Shown here: in pieces, positions 51,098 through 59,655 of the stretch | How the letters are laid out: each line of letters starts with the position of its first letter | How positions within the stretch are numbered: position 1 is the first letter of the stretch | From: Halorubrum alkaliphilum | GTDB lineage: Archaea > Halobacteriota > Halobacteria > Halobacteriales > Haloferacaceae | DNA length: 64,000 nt | Direction of reading: 5' to 3' | Assembly: GCF_017873815.1 (NCBI RefSeq) | Contig: NZ_JAGGKQ010000003.1 | Span: 1-64,000 of the forward strand | The notes under the pieces: model-generated | Seen by the model: the letters and a program-made list of their open reading frames with translations, nothing else | Told to the model about the DNA's origin: nothing | Database searches by the model: none | Made by a program: the position numbers and the translations under genes

Positions 51098-51790
51098 CTA
51101 GCTTCGTGCCCGAAGCGTCGCCACACGCGTGCCGAGCGCGAAGAACAGCGGGACGATCGTGAGCGTCACTGCCCCGGCAGCCGCGACCTGAAGCACCGTG
51201 GTCGTGAACCACGGGGTGCTGCTGGCGTACGGGATCGAGGTGTGGGTGACATCGCCGACGAGCGGAATGAAGTAGTCCATCAGCAGATCGACGGTGTACC
51301 ACGTCGCCGCGATCGCGACCGCCTTGACCGGGAAGTCGGTCATCCGGTGTAGCACGAACGCCTGCACAACCATCGCGAGGTGGCTCACGAGGAGGAACGC
51401 GTACATCGCCGGCCCCGAGTTCGCAAGGAACGCGGGGTAAAAAACAACGAGAACGTACGGGGTCCACAGCCCGAGTTTGATGTTGCCGAAGAAGGCCAAA
51501 GCGGCGAGCGTGTCGCTCGACCGACCAACCGCCCACGACGCAAGCGCGAGGGCAATAAACAGCGTCGCGAGCGGGCTGTCAGGGATGAACGCCCACATCT
51601 CGACCGGATGTCGACTGAACTGGAACCGGTAGTACCAGAAGCCGAACGCGGTGCCCAGCAGGTTAATGGCGACGATGACCCAGACGAATCGGTAGGCGAT
51701 GTCCTCCACCGCCTTCGGCAACGGGGCGACCCACCGCGGCAGCGACTCGCGATCCGGAGGCTCGCGACCGAGTGCGCCGACGATGTCCAT
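51098..51790 (-). CDS. DUF1405 membrane protein
   Basis: About 230 residues with six membrane helices. VEDIAYRFVWVIVAINLLGTAFGFWYYRFQF near the start, WAFIPDSPLATLFIALAL and FFGNIKLGLWTPYVLVVFYP are hallmark segments of DUF1405. Function unknown; possible rhomboid-like or transport role cannot be inferred. The ATG at 51790 starts MDIVGALGREPPD just before the first helix. Confidence 0.9.
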   Translation of the reverse strand: MDIVGALGREPPDRESLPRWVAPLPKAVEDIAYRFVWVIVAINLLGTAFGFWYYRFQFSRHPVEMWAFIPDSPLATLFIALALASWAVGRSSDTLAALAFFGNIKLGLWTPYVLVVFYPAFLANSGPAMYAFLLVSHLAMVVQAFVLHRMTDFPVKAVAIAATWYTVDLLMDYFIPLVGDVTHTSIPYASSTPWFTTTVLQVAAAGAVTLTIVPLFFALGTRVATLRARS

Positions 51791-51959
51791 ACGCTCGGCT
51801 GGAACCCGCCCGTCAAAGCGGTGGCGGTCGCGGACGATACGGCGCGATCCCGTCGGGGGGCGACTCAGTCGGAGGTCGTCCCGGACCGGAGTCCCCCTGT
51901 CCCGGCGCCCACCGTCCGCGACGAAAAGGGCTATGGGTGCCGGGCGGAAACCGTGAGGC

Positions 51960-52622
51960 ATGCGCCCGCGAACGCTGCTCGCGTTGCTCCTCGTCGTCCC
52001 GCTCGTGGACGCGTTGTTCCTCGTCTTCGTCGCGACACGGCTCGGGTGGGTCCTGACCGTCGGGCTCGTCGTGTTGACGGCGATTCTGGGGATGCTCCTG
52101 TTGCGTGCCGAAGGGCGGGCGACGCTCGCGCGAGTCCAACGTAAACTCGCGCAGGGCCAACCCCCGACCGACGAGTTGCTTGACGGCGGCCTCCTGATCG
52201 CTGCCGGCGCGTTCCTGCTCACGCCCGGGTTAGTGACGGACGCGCTCGGCTTTCTCCTCGCGCTCCCGCTCACCCGGATCCCGATCCGGATGGCGGTGAA
52301 AAAGTACGTCGTCGTCCCGTACATCGACCGCGAAACGGGCGGGTTCGCCACCGGAAACGTGTATATCGGCGGGTTCCCGGGTGGGGACGGCGACGCAGGC
52401 GGCTTCGGGAACGTCGACTTCGGGGGTAGCGAGTTCGACGGCGAGGGGTTCCCCGGCGGCGATGACTTCCCCGGCGGGTTCCCGAACGACGGCGGAAACG
52501 GTGGAGACGACGCCGACGGGTTCTCGGGGGACGCCGGAACCGGAGACGAGGGCGACGACGTCGTCGACGTGGATTACACGGTCGAGACTGAGGGCGGGGA
52601 GTCAGAGAAACGCGGGGAGTGA
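51960..52622 (+). CDS. FxsA-family membrane protein
   Basis: A 220-residue protein. The N-terminal 125 residues are the FxsA domain with four hydrophobic segments (LLALLLVVPLVDALFLVFVATRLGW; TPGLVTDALGFLLALPLTRI), followed by a long Gly/Asp/Phe-rich tail. In E. coli FxsA overproduction relieves F-plasmid PifA exclusion of phage T7; its normal role is not known. The tail is a haloarchaeal acidic expansion. Confidence 0.9.
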   Translation: MRPRTLLALLLVVPLVDALFLVFVATRLGWVLTVGLVVLTAILGMLLLRAEGRATLARVQRKLAQGQPPTDELLDGGLLIAAGAFLLTPGLVTDALGFLLALPLTRIPIRMAVKKYVVVPYIDRETGGFATGNVYIGGFPGGDGDAGGFGNVDFGGSEFDGEGFPGGDDFPGGFPNDGGNGGDDADGFSGDAGTGDEGDDVVDVDYTVETEGGESEKRGE

Positions 52623-52753
52623 CCGTCGGAACTCGGTCCCGCGGTCGGCCCGGTTCGGTCCCGCGATCCGTCGGAAAAACCGCCGGACGGCGACCCGCTT
52701 TTGAAAGGAAACCCTTAAAATCCTACCCACGAAACGACCTAATGCGCTCACCT

Positions 52754-52827
52754 GGGCCAATAGCTCAGTCAGGTTGAGCGCTCGGCTGATAACCGGGAGG
52801 TCCACGGTTCAAATCCGTGTTGGCCCA
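52754..52827 (+). tRNA. tRNA-Ile (anticodon GAT)
   Basis: Acceptor GGGCCAA pairs with TTGGCCC; discriminator A at 52827. D-arm TAGCTCAGTCAGG, anticodon arm CTCGG-CTGATAA-CCGGG (anticodon GAT, isoleucine AUC/AUU), T-arm with GGTTCAAATCC. No intron seen. It is followed by two strong hairpins at 52838-52888. Confidence 0.97.
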
Positions 52828-52837
52828 CCTACGACGC

Positions 52838-52888
52838 GCACGGTCTTTGGCCGTGCGGGATTGGTGGGCTGGGACTCCCCAGCCACCC
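52838..52888. terminator. two hairpins after tRNA-Ile
   Basis: GCACGG-TCTTTGG-CCGTGC at 52838-52856 and a second longer hairpin (GGTGGGCTGGG / CCCAGCCACC with one bulge) at 52863-52888. The first could end tRNA transcription. Archaeal terminators are usually T-tracts, so this is a weak call. Confidence 0.35.
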
Positions 52889-53109
52889 AATTTCGGTATT
52901 CTACTACTCAAGAGCGACCGCTCTCGCGGATTGTCCAGGAATATTTTGAGCCGGTAGTCCACGCCATCCCGCGATCAGGGTTAGCCGAGGTGGTCTCGAC
53001 ATGAGATCGCTCCGTTTCGGTTGGCGTTCTCACCCGCTTTTGTCTCTGGTTCTCGATTTTGATACCGGATCGATAATAGTTATCCCCCGGTGTCGACCAC
53101 CGGATATCA
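52889..53109. other. gene-free region before the kinase gene
   Basis: No gene supported. There is a possible promoter for the kinase at about 53060-53090 (an AT-rich GATTTTGATACCGGATCGATAATAG string) just upstream. Confidence 0.45.
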
Positions 53110-54249
53110 ATGCGGATGACACGGGTCCGATGTGTCGGGGAGTTGGGACTGCTCGCGGCCGTCGGCCTCGCTCCCCTCGGATACCACTTGATCTCGCTGG
53201 CGGCGATGAGCGATCCCACCATGATCGTGACCGGTGCGCTCGTGCCGATCACGTGTAGCGCGCTCGTGGTCGCCGCAACGGTTCCGGTAGCTCGGTCGCC
53301 GCTTTTTCCGTCGTACACCCTCCGTATCACCGGCTGGAGTGTTCTGGGAGCAGCGACGATCGGCGGGGTCGCACTGCTTTTCGTCACCTACGGGATGAGT
53401 GACCGACCGCCGATGGAGCGGCCGAGCGTCGTGGTCATCGGTGCGATGTCGGTCGGATCGGTGTTCGGGCTCGCGTTGGGATTGACCGACGCACAGCAAC
53501 GGCGTGCGGAGGACCAACTCGAACGGGCGAACGCTCAGCTCACGGTGTTGAACCGCGTTCTCCGCCACAACATTCGAAACGCGATGACGGTCATCGACGG
53601 GCGGGTCGAGCTACTGCGCAAGCGCGCCGACGGCGGCGAGGAGAGCGCCGCCGTCGTGGCCGAGAACGTCGACCGACTGCTGTCCGTGAGCGAGCACGCC
53701 CGCCACATCGGCGAGGTGATGGGTTCCGGCGGCTCCGACGAACCCGTAGAAGCGGTCGTAAATCTCGTCGACGTCGTTGACGGCGTGATAGAGCGGCTTC
53801 AGGCTGAGCATCCGAACACCAGGTTCGACGCGCCCGTCGCCGAGACGTGTCGAGTACGGTCACATCCACTCACGGAGGCCGTCATCTCTGAAGTGATCGA
53901 GAACGCGGTGATCCACAACGAGGGCGACACGCGGCGGGTCTCGGTCTCGATCCGCTCGGTCGGAGACGGCGTCGCGCTCCGCGTCGAGGACGACGGCCCG
54001 GGGATCCCCGATGAGACCATCGAAACCCTCCAGCGGGGCTACGAGACCTCGATGCGGCACACGAACGGGCTCGGACTGTGGCTCGTGTGGTGGGTCGTCG
54101 ACCGATCCGACGCCGACCTCGCGTTCGAGTCGATCGGGGACGGCCAGGCCGTTCAGGTCGGGTTCGAGCGTGTCGAGGTAACCGAGGCGGTTCCCGCAGC
54201 CTCGGATCCTCCCGAGCGAGCGCCGGAGGACGACGCCGACCTTTTGTGA
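53110..54249 (+). CDS. membrane histidine kinase
   Basis: About 379 residues. Four membrane helices in residues 10-130 (ELGLLAAVGLAPLGYHLISLAAM, MIVTGALVPITCSALVVAAT, GWSVLGAATIGGVALLFVTYG and VVVIGAMSVGSVFGLALGL) form a small sensor; a coiled coil leads to a haloarchaeal H-box VLRHNIRNAMTVIDGRVELLR (His and Asn), N-box EVIENAVIHNEG, G1 EDDGPGIPDETIETL and GLGLWLVWWVV. No periplasmic domain, so it may sense the membrane. No response regulator nearby. ATG at 53110 or 53116 is possible. Confidence 0.9.
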   Translation: MRMTRVRCVGELGLLAAVGLAPLGYHLISLAAMSDPTMIVTGALVPITCSALVVAATVPVARSPLFPSYTLRITGWSVLGAATIGGVALLFVTYGMSDRPPMERPSVVVIGAMSVGSVFGLALGLTDAQQRRAEDQLERANAQLTVLNRVLRHNIRNAMTVIDGRVELLRKRADGGEESAAVVAENVDRLLSVSEHARHIGEVMGSGGSDEPVEAVVNLVDVVDGVIERLQAEHPNTRFDAPVAETCRVRSHPLTEAVISEVIENAVIHNEGDTRRVSVSIRSVGDGVALRVEDDGPGIPDETIETLQRGYETSMRHTNGLGLWLVWWVVDRSDADLAFESIGDGQAVQVGFERVEVTEAVPAASDPPERAPEDDADLL

Positions 54250-54270
54250 CGCGCGGCGGTATGTCCGTTC

Positions 54271-55311
54271 ATGCGCGCAGCCGTCTTCAACGAACCCGGG
54301 GACATCGGCGTCGAACAGCGACCTCGTCCCGAGATCGAGGCTCCGACCGACGCGATCGTCCGCGTGACTCACACCGCGGTCTGCGGCTCCGATCTCTGGT
54401 TTTATCGGGGTGACAGCGACCGTGACGCCGGCTCGCCGGTCGGCCACGAACCGATGGGGATCGTCGAGGCGGTCGGCGAGGACGTGACCTCGGTCGCGCC
54501 CGGGGACCGCGTGCTCGCGCCCTTTGCCATCTCCTGTGGCGAGTGCGAGTTCTGTCGCAAGGGCCTCCACACCTCCTGCGAGAACGGCGACTCGTGGGGC
54601 GGCGATAACGGCGGCGGACAGGGCGAGTACGTTCGGTCGACGCACGCCGACGGCACCCTCGTCCGCGTTCCGAACCGTTACGCCGACGACGAGTCGACGC
54701 TCCGGTCGCTGCTCCCCCTGACCGACGTGATGGGCACCGGTCACCACGCGGCCGTGAGCGCGGGCGTCGAGGAGGGATCGACGGTCGCGGTGATCGGCGA
54801 CGGTGCGGTCGGGCTCTGTGGCGTGCTCGCTGCCCGCCGACTCGGTGCCGAGCGGATCATCGCGGTCGGCCACCACGAGGACCGGCTCGAACTCGCGGCG
54901 TCGTTCGGCGCGACTGAGACGGTCTCCGAGCGCGGCGAGGCCGCCGTCGACCGAGTACGCGAACTCACCTACGGGGGACCGAACCACGTGATGGAGTGTG
55001 TCGGTGCCGCGAGCGCGATGAACGCCGCGATCGACGCGGTCCGGCCGGGCGGCACGATCGGCTACGTCGGCGTCCCGTACGGCGTCGAGGACGAGGGACT
55101 CGACGTGTTCGGCATGTTCGGCGACAACGTGACGCTCGCGGGTGGCGTCGCGCCGGTCCGGGCGTACGCCGAGGAACTGATGGCCGACGTGTTACAGGGA
55201 ACGCTCGATCCCGCACCGATCTTCACCGAGACGGTCTCGCTCGACGAGATCGGCGAGGGATACCGCATGATGGACGAGCGCGAGGCGATCAAGGTGCTCG
55301 TCAAACCGTGA
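54271..55311 (+). CDS. zinc-dependent alcohol dehydrogenase family protein
   Basis: A 346-residue MDR enzyme. The catalytic zinc ligands are in TAVCGSDLWFY (Cys) and GHEPMGIVEAVGED (His-Glu), the structural zinc site is CGECEFCRKGLHTSC (four Cys), and the NAD(P) loop GDGAVGLCGVLAARRLGAERIIAVGHHEDR. GG-rich GDSWGGDNGGGQGEYVR follows the structural site. Substrate not predictable; similar to bacterial tdh/fdh-type dehydrogenases. It starts 21 bases after the kinase stop on the same strand. Confidence 0.92.
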   Translation: MRAAVFNEPGDIGVEQRPRPEIEAPTDAIVRVTHTAVCGSDLWFYRGDSDRDAGSPVGHEPMGIVEAVGEDVTSVAPGDRVLAPFAISCGECEFCRKGLHTSCENGDSWGGDNGGGQGEYVRSTHADGTLVRVPNRYADDESTLRSLLPLTDVMGTGHHAAVSAGVEEGSTVAVIGDGAVGLCGVLAARRLGAERIIAVGHHEDRLELAASFGATETVSERGEAAVDRVRELTYGGPNHVMECVGAASAMNAAIDAVRPGGTIGYVGVPYGVEDEGLDVFGMFGDNVTLAGGVAPVRAYAEELMADVLQGTLDPAPIFTETVSLDEIGEGYRMMDEREAIKVLVKP

Positions 55312-55479
55312 CGCCGCCGTAGCGCGACCGTCCCGATCGGCCACGAGACGCGGTCTGCCGAACGCAGCTCGTGACCGGCCGCCAGCACTCGTTCCCGATC
55401 CGGACGATCCTATCCGTCCCCGCGACGGCGACGGGATCGAGGGGAACCCTTTTTGATTGGCCGGCGGGTACTCGGCGGT

Positions 55480-55815
55480 ATGACCGAGTACACCGTCGAG
55501 TTCGTCGGCACCGGCGAGATCATAGAGGTGTCGGACAAGGAAACGATCCTCGCCGCCTGTATCGAGGAGGGGATCGCACAGGAGTACTCCTGTCGCGTCG
55601 GAATGTGTCTCGCGTGCTCGGCGGAGATACTCGACGGGGACGTAACCCAGCCGGCCGCCCGCGGGTTCACCGACGAGGAGGCCGAGGAGTACGCGCTCAC
55701 CTGTATGGCCCGCCCCCAGTCCGATCTCCGACTCGACCGCGGGACGTACCCGCCGAGCATCGAAGCCGAAGAGGACGCCGGCGCGGAGGCACGAGCGGCG
55801 GCCGACGACGACTGA
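55480..55815 (+). CDS. 2Fe-2S plant-type ferredoxin
   Basis: A 111-residue ferredoxin with the cluster motif YSCRVGMCLACSAEIL (C-x4-C-x2-C) and a fourth Cys in LTCMARPQSDLRL. It carries electrons with a 2Fe-2S cluster; the acidic C-terminal tail and the ADD-rich end are haloarchaeal features. Partner unknown. The ATG at 55480 follows a TTTTTGATT TATA-like element 24-31 bases upstream; ATG 55453 lies inside that promoter. Confidence 0.92.
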   Translation: MTEYTVEFVGTGEIIEVSDKETILAACIEEGIAQEYSCRVGMCLACSAEILDGDVTQPAARGFTDEEAEEYALTCMARPQSDLRLDRGTYPPSIEAEEDAGAEARAAADDD

Positions 55816-55849
55816 GCTTCGCGATCGACGACCGGAACCGGGGAGCCGT

Positions 55850-57160
55850 TTATAAATAGTCGCGGGTGACGGTCGCGGCTCGCGCTCCGCTCTTCATCGC
55901 GCCCTGTATCGCCGACCATTCGGTGTACTCGCCCGCGAGAACCACCGGTCCCTCGGGGTCGTCCGCGTCCGGGAGTGCCGCGTGGACGCCCGGGGGCTGT
56001 GCGAACTGTGCGAAGGGCACTCGGTCGACGTCGACCGTTTCCAGGCCCTCGAAGCCGCGCTCGGGGAACCATGCCGAGAGGGCGTCCCGGGTGTCCGCCA
56101 GCAGGTCCGCGTCGTCGCGAGCGAGCGCGTCCTCGCCGAGGAACGTCGCGCCGAGCAGCGCCCGGTCCGGGGGAGCGTATTCCGGCGCGACCTCCGACAT
56201 CGGCACCACCGCGTTCGGCGACTCGCTCGCGGCATTGAGCAGGATTCGCTTCCCGGTCTCGAACTCGACGTCCTCCGGCAACGTGTACCACGCCGTGACG
56301 TTGGGGACGCCTGCCTCCGGGACCGACTCCACGCCCGTCAGCGACCGTGCCTCCGGCGGGGTCGTCGCGACGATGACCGCGCTCGCGTCGAGCGTCCCCC
56401 CGTCGAGGAGTTCGACGCGTGCCCCCTCCGCGGGGCCGACCGATCCGAGCCGGAACCGACCGCCGGAGCCGACGTCGACCGACTCCACGTCCTCGCCCGT
56501 GCGAATCTCGACGCCCGTATCCCGAGCCCGTTCCGCGAGTTGGTCCCCGATGGCAGCCATCCCGTCGGCGGGGACCGCGATCGATCCGCGACCCATCGCG
56601 CGGAACGTGTACTCGAAGACGTGTTTCGAACTCGACAACGACCGGTCGAGCGTGATCCCGCCGTAGAAGGGCTCCACGAAGTTCTCGATGTACTCCGCCG
56701 AGAACCCCCAGTTGGTCAGATACTCCCGGATCGACGCGTCGGGGCCGGCGAAGAACTCGTTCTCCTCGCGTTTCGAGAGATCGTATCGCAGCGCGAGCGT
56801 CCGGAGCTTGTCGGAGAAGGGGATCTCGTGGTTGAGCGCGGACTCGATCGCCGCGGTCGGCTCGCGCAGCGGGTCCGAGAGGACGGCCCGCGATCCCGGC
56901 CGACAGATCGTCGCGCCCGGCGAGAACGCGCGGAGGTCCAACGCGTCCGTGTCGAGCTCGCGGGCGACCGCTGGGTAGCTCGTGAACAACACCTGAAAGC
57001 CGCGATCCAGCGTGAACCCGTCGACTTCGCGGGTCCGGACCCGGCCGCCGACCGTCGGTCGCCGCTCCAGCAGGACGGTGTCCGCTCCACTCTCCGCGAG
57101 TCGCGTTGCCGAGACCAGCCCCGCGAGGCCGCCGCCGACGACGATGACGTCTGCGTCCAT
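55850..57160 (-). CDS. FAD-dependent amine-oxidase/protoporphyrinogen-oxidase-like protein
   Basis: About 436 residues. ADVIVVGGGLAGLVSATRLAESGADTVLLERRPTVGGRVRT is the FAD site, DGFTLDRGFQVLFTSYP follows, and the C-terminal GPVVLAGEYTEWSAIQGAMKSGARAA completes the Rossmann fold of flavin monoamine oxidase, phytoene desaturase and protoporphyrinogen oxidase families. Its exact substrate is unknown. It is convergent with the ferredoxin gene (34-base gap); the stop codon lies in TTTATAAATA. Confidence 0.9.
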   Translation of the reverse strand: MDADVIVVGGGLAGLVSATRLAESGADTVLLERRPTVGGRVRTREVDGFTLDRGFQVLFTSYPAVARELDTDALDLRAFSPGATICRPGSRAVLSDPLREPTAAIESALNHEIPFSDKLRTLALRYDLSKREENEFFAGPDASIREYLTNWGFSAEYIENFVEPFYGGITLDRSLSSSKHVFEYTFRAMGRGSIAVPADGMAAIGDQLAERARDTGVEIRTGEDVESVDVGSGGRFRLGSVGPAEGARVELLDGGTLDASAVIVATTPPEARSLTGVESVPEAGVPNVTAWYTLPEDVEFETGKRILLNAASESPNAVVPMSEVAPEYAPPDRALLGATFLGEDALARDDADLLADTRDALSAWFPERGFEGLETVDVDRVPFAQFAQPPGVHAALPDADDPEGPVVLAGEYTEWSAIQGAMKSGARAATVTRDYL

Positions 57161-57272
57161 ACGCGTTCCGTCGGGTCGAACGATTATAAGCGGCGGCGGA
57201 ACGCGACGTGGCATGGATCGGACTCACACCCGGGAAGCCAAGCGATTAGTCGCCGCCGCCGCAAGGGTCGGT

Positions 57273-58496
57273 ATGGAGACGACGGAGACGACGGAGGCGT
57301 TTCGCGGGCTGGAGAGTCGCGCGTCGGGCCGGGTCCACGAGACCGCGGACCCGACGACGGTTTCGGACGAGGAGCGAGCACGCGGGCTCGACCCGACCTA
57401 CGACTACGACGCGGTCGATCCCGCGACGCTGTTCGACCGGTCGAGTGCGGGTCCACACGCCGGCGTCGGCCACTGGCGGTTCGACGCGCTCCTGCCGTTT
57501 CCCGCGTCCGACGCGCTCTCGGCTGGAGAGGGGTCGACCCCGCTCGTTCCGACCGATCGGCTGGCGGACGAGCTCGACGTCGACGCGGTGTACGTCAAAG
57601 ACGAGGGGCGGAACCCGACGGGGACCGTCCTCGACAGGGGGATGTCGGTCGCGCTCACCGCGGTTGCGGGCCGTGCGGCCGCCGGCGGCGACGTGGAGCC
57701 GCTCGCGTGTGCGAGTCCCGGCAACGCCGGACAGTCGATGGCGGCGTACGCGGGTCGGGCGGACCTCCGGTCGTACGCGTTCGTCCCCTCGCGATGTGCG
57801 TTCTCGAACAAGGCGATGACGAACGTCCACGGCGGCGACATGCGCGTCGTCGGCGGTCGGTTCCCGGACGCCGCGGACGCGGTCGACGAACAGCTGGAGA
57901 CGGAGTACACGAACCTGAACGAGTTCACCACGCCCTATCGCCACGAGGGGATCAAGACGGTCGCGTTCGAGCTCGTCACGGACCTCGGCGAAGCTCCCGA
58001 CGTCGTCGTCGTCCCGACCGGCACCGGCGAGGTCATCGCCGGAATTTATAAAGGATTTCGTGAACTCGCCCGCGTCGGCGCGATCGATTCGACTCCGAAG
58101 GTGGTCGCGGCACAGGCGGCCGGCTGCGCGCCGATCGCCGCCGCGATCGAGCGCGGCCGCGACGCGCCCGAGCCGTGGTCGACGCCGGACACCATCTGCG
58201 GGGAACTGGAGATCGCCGACCCCGCGGGCGGGACGGCGGCGATCGAGGCGGTCACGGAAAGCGGGGGAACCGCCGTGAGCGTCGAGGACGACGACATCCT
58301 CGCGAGCGCGGTCGCGGTCGCACAGAACGAAGTGATGGAAACGGGCGTGACCGGCGGTGCCGCGCCCGCCGCGGCGTGGGCACTCGCGGAGGACGACTTC
58401 TTCGAGGGCGACGAGACGGTCGTTCTCGTCAACAGCGATGCCGGACTCAAGACGCCGGACGTGCTCCGAAGCCACCTGATGGGACAGGGTATTTGA
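57273..58496 (+). CDS. threonine synthase-like protein without PLP lysine
   Basis: About 407 residues, closely resembling archaeal threonine synthase: STPLVPTDRLADELDVDAVYVKDEGRNPTG, ACASPGNAGQSMAAYAGRA, NEFTTPYRHEGIKTVAFELV, VPTGTGEVIAGIYKGF. But the PLP lysine, normally in T-F-K-D-R, is replaced: here T118-V119-L120-D121-R122. The N-terminal zinc-ribbon cysteines seen in other haloarchaeal ThrC copies are absent too (GLESRASGRV). It is probably not a functional threonine synthase. ATG at 57273 is preferred over 57213 because family members begin METTxxFxGL. Confidence 0.85.
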   Translation: METTETTEAFRGLESRASGRVHETADPTTVSDEERARGLDPTYDYDAVDPATLFDRSSAGPHAGVGHWRFDALLPFPASDALSAGEGSTPLVPTDRLADELDVDAVYVKDEGRNPTGTVLDRGMSVALTAVAGRAAAGGDVEPLACASPGNAGQSMAAYAGRADLRSYAFVPSRCAFSNKAMTNVHGGDMRVVGGRFPDAADAVDEQLETEYTNLNEFTTPYRHEGIKTVAFELVTDLGEAPDVVVVPTGTGEVIAGIYKGFRELARVGAIDSTPKVVAAQAAGCAPIAAAIERGRDAPEPWSTPDTICGELEIADPAGGTAAIEAVTESGGTAVSVEDDDILASAVAVAQNEVMETGVTGGAAPAAAWALAEDDFFEGDETVVLVNSDAGLKTPDVLRSHLMGQGI

Positions 58497-58546
58497 AAAC
58501 GCGGGCCACGCCGTGATCCGACGAGCAACGACGACGTGTTGGCGGC

Positions 58547-59593
58547 CTACTCGCGTCGCGCGAGCAGTCCGGCGGCGAGCATGGCGATCACGCCGGCGAC
58601 GACGCCGAATCCGGGCACCTCCGCACTGGTGTCGTCGGCGGAGGGTTCCTCGCTGGTCTGAAGCGCCTCGACCGCGGTCGCGAGCGTCTCCGTCGACTCG
58701 ATCACGCTACGTGGCGCGGGCTGGTTGAGGTAGTGGACCGGGATCACGACGTAGTTGTCGTCGACTCCCGCCGTCGTGCTGGCGTACGGCTCCTCGTCGA
58801 GGATCGCCGCGTCGTCGTCGTTGACGATGATGAGTTCGGGATCCGTTTCGAGGATGACCTCGTCCGAGAGCTGCGGGTACCCCTCGTGTTCGGCGGCCGC
58901 GACGTTGTCGGTTCCGCCGATCGTCATGATCTCGTCGATGAACGTGTTGCCGGCGGCGACGAAGCCGTCGCCGAGCGGATATAACGCGGCGGGGCGGTCG
59001 AATGCTGCCGTCCGCTCCCGGACGTCCGCCACCGCGTCGTCCATCTCCGCGTTCGTCTCGGCGGCCGCCTCACACTCGCCGACGAGCCGTCCGATCGTCT
59101 CCGTCTTCTCGGCGATGTCGTCGACGTCGGTCGCCTCGGGGAAGTGGTAGACCGTGAGTCCCTGCTCGCGGAGGTCAGCGACCTGGTCGGCCGACGCGTT
59201 CGGTGCGAGCACGAGGTCGGGGTCGGTGTCGACGACCCGCTCGATGCTGACGCCGAGCCCCTCGGCGTCGACGCCGGTCTTCTCGTCGGCACCGTCGAGG
59301 TACAGCGCGAACTGGGTCAGGCCGACAACGCGGTCCCGTGCGCCGATCTCCCAGAGCGTTTGGGCGGCCGACGGGTTCGTCGTCGTGATCCGCTCCGGCC
59401 GTTCATCGAGCGTGACGGCCGTCCCGGTCGCGTCCGTCAGTTCGACCGGGAACGCACAGCTGTCCGCGTCGTCGTACTGGTGTACCGTCGGCTGTTCGAC
59501 TGCCGGCTGCGTGCCGGCGGCCACGCCCGCGGCGCCGCCGACGAGGGCGGTCGTCACGAGGACGGCCATCGCGATAACGGAATGCTGTCGCAT
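58547..59593 (-). CDS. btuF: cobalamin-type ABC importer substrate-binding protein, PGF-CTERM anchored
   Basis: About 348 residues. Signal peptide MRQHSVIAMAVLVTTALVGGAAGVAAG, a BtuF/FhuD helical-backbone periplasmic binding fold (RPERITTTNPSAAQTLWEIGARDRVVGLTQF; PDLVLAPNASADQVADLREQGLTVYHFP), and the C-terminal sorting signal PGFGVVAGVIAMLAAGLLARRE, a PGF-CTERM tripartite signal processed by archaeosortase with a lipid anchor. It should deliver vitamin B12 or a similar corrinoid to BtuCD. ATG at 59593 is the likely start; an in-frame TTG at 59596 is three bases upstream. Confidence 0.93.
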   Translation of the reverse strand: MRQHSVIAMAVLVTTALVGGAAGVAAGTQPAVEQPTVHQYDDADSCAFPVELTDATGTAVTLDERPERITTTNPSAAQTLWEIGARDRVVGLTQFALYLDGADEKTGVDAEGLGVSIERVVDTDPDLVLAPNASADQVADLREQGLTVYHFPEATDVDDIAEKTETIGRLVGECEAAAETNAEMDDAVADVRERTAAFDRPAALYPLGDGFVAAGNTFIDEIMTIGGTDNVAAAEHEGYPQLSDEVILETDPELIIVNDDDAAILDEEPYASTTAGVDDNYVVIPVHYLNQPAPRSVIESTETLATAVEALQTSEEPSADDTSAEVPGFGVVAGVIAMLAAGLLARRE

Positions 59594-59616
59594 CAAGTCG
59601 ATGACGCACCCGGTCC

Positions 59617-59628
59617 AATAAGTATTTA
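59617..59628. promoter_or_regulatory. shared divergent promoter of btuF and btuC
   Basis: AATAAGTATTTA lies 24-35 bases before the btuF start on the minus strand and 28-39 bases before the btuC start on the plus strand. It is nearly symmetrical, so one TATA element may serve both directions in a 62-base gap. Confidence 0.6.
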
Positions 59629-59655
59629 CCTACTACAAGTTTCGTTGGAAAACGA

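Noticed and set aside
55982-58051. Long frame over the FAD protein and threonine synthase-like genes
   Set aside because: It crosses two well-supported genes and their intergenic region in other frames; no motifs.
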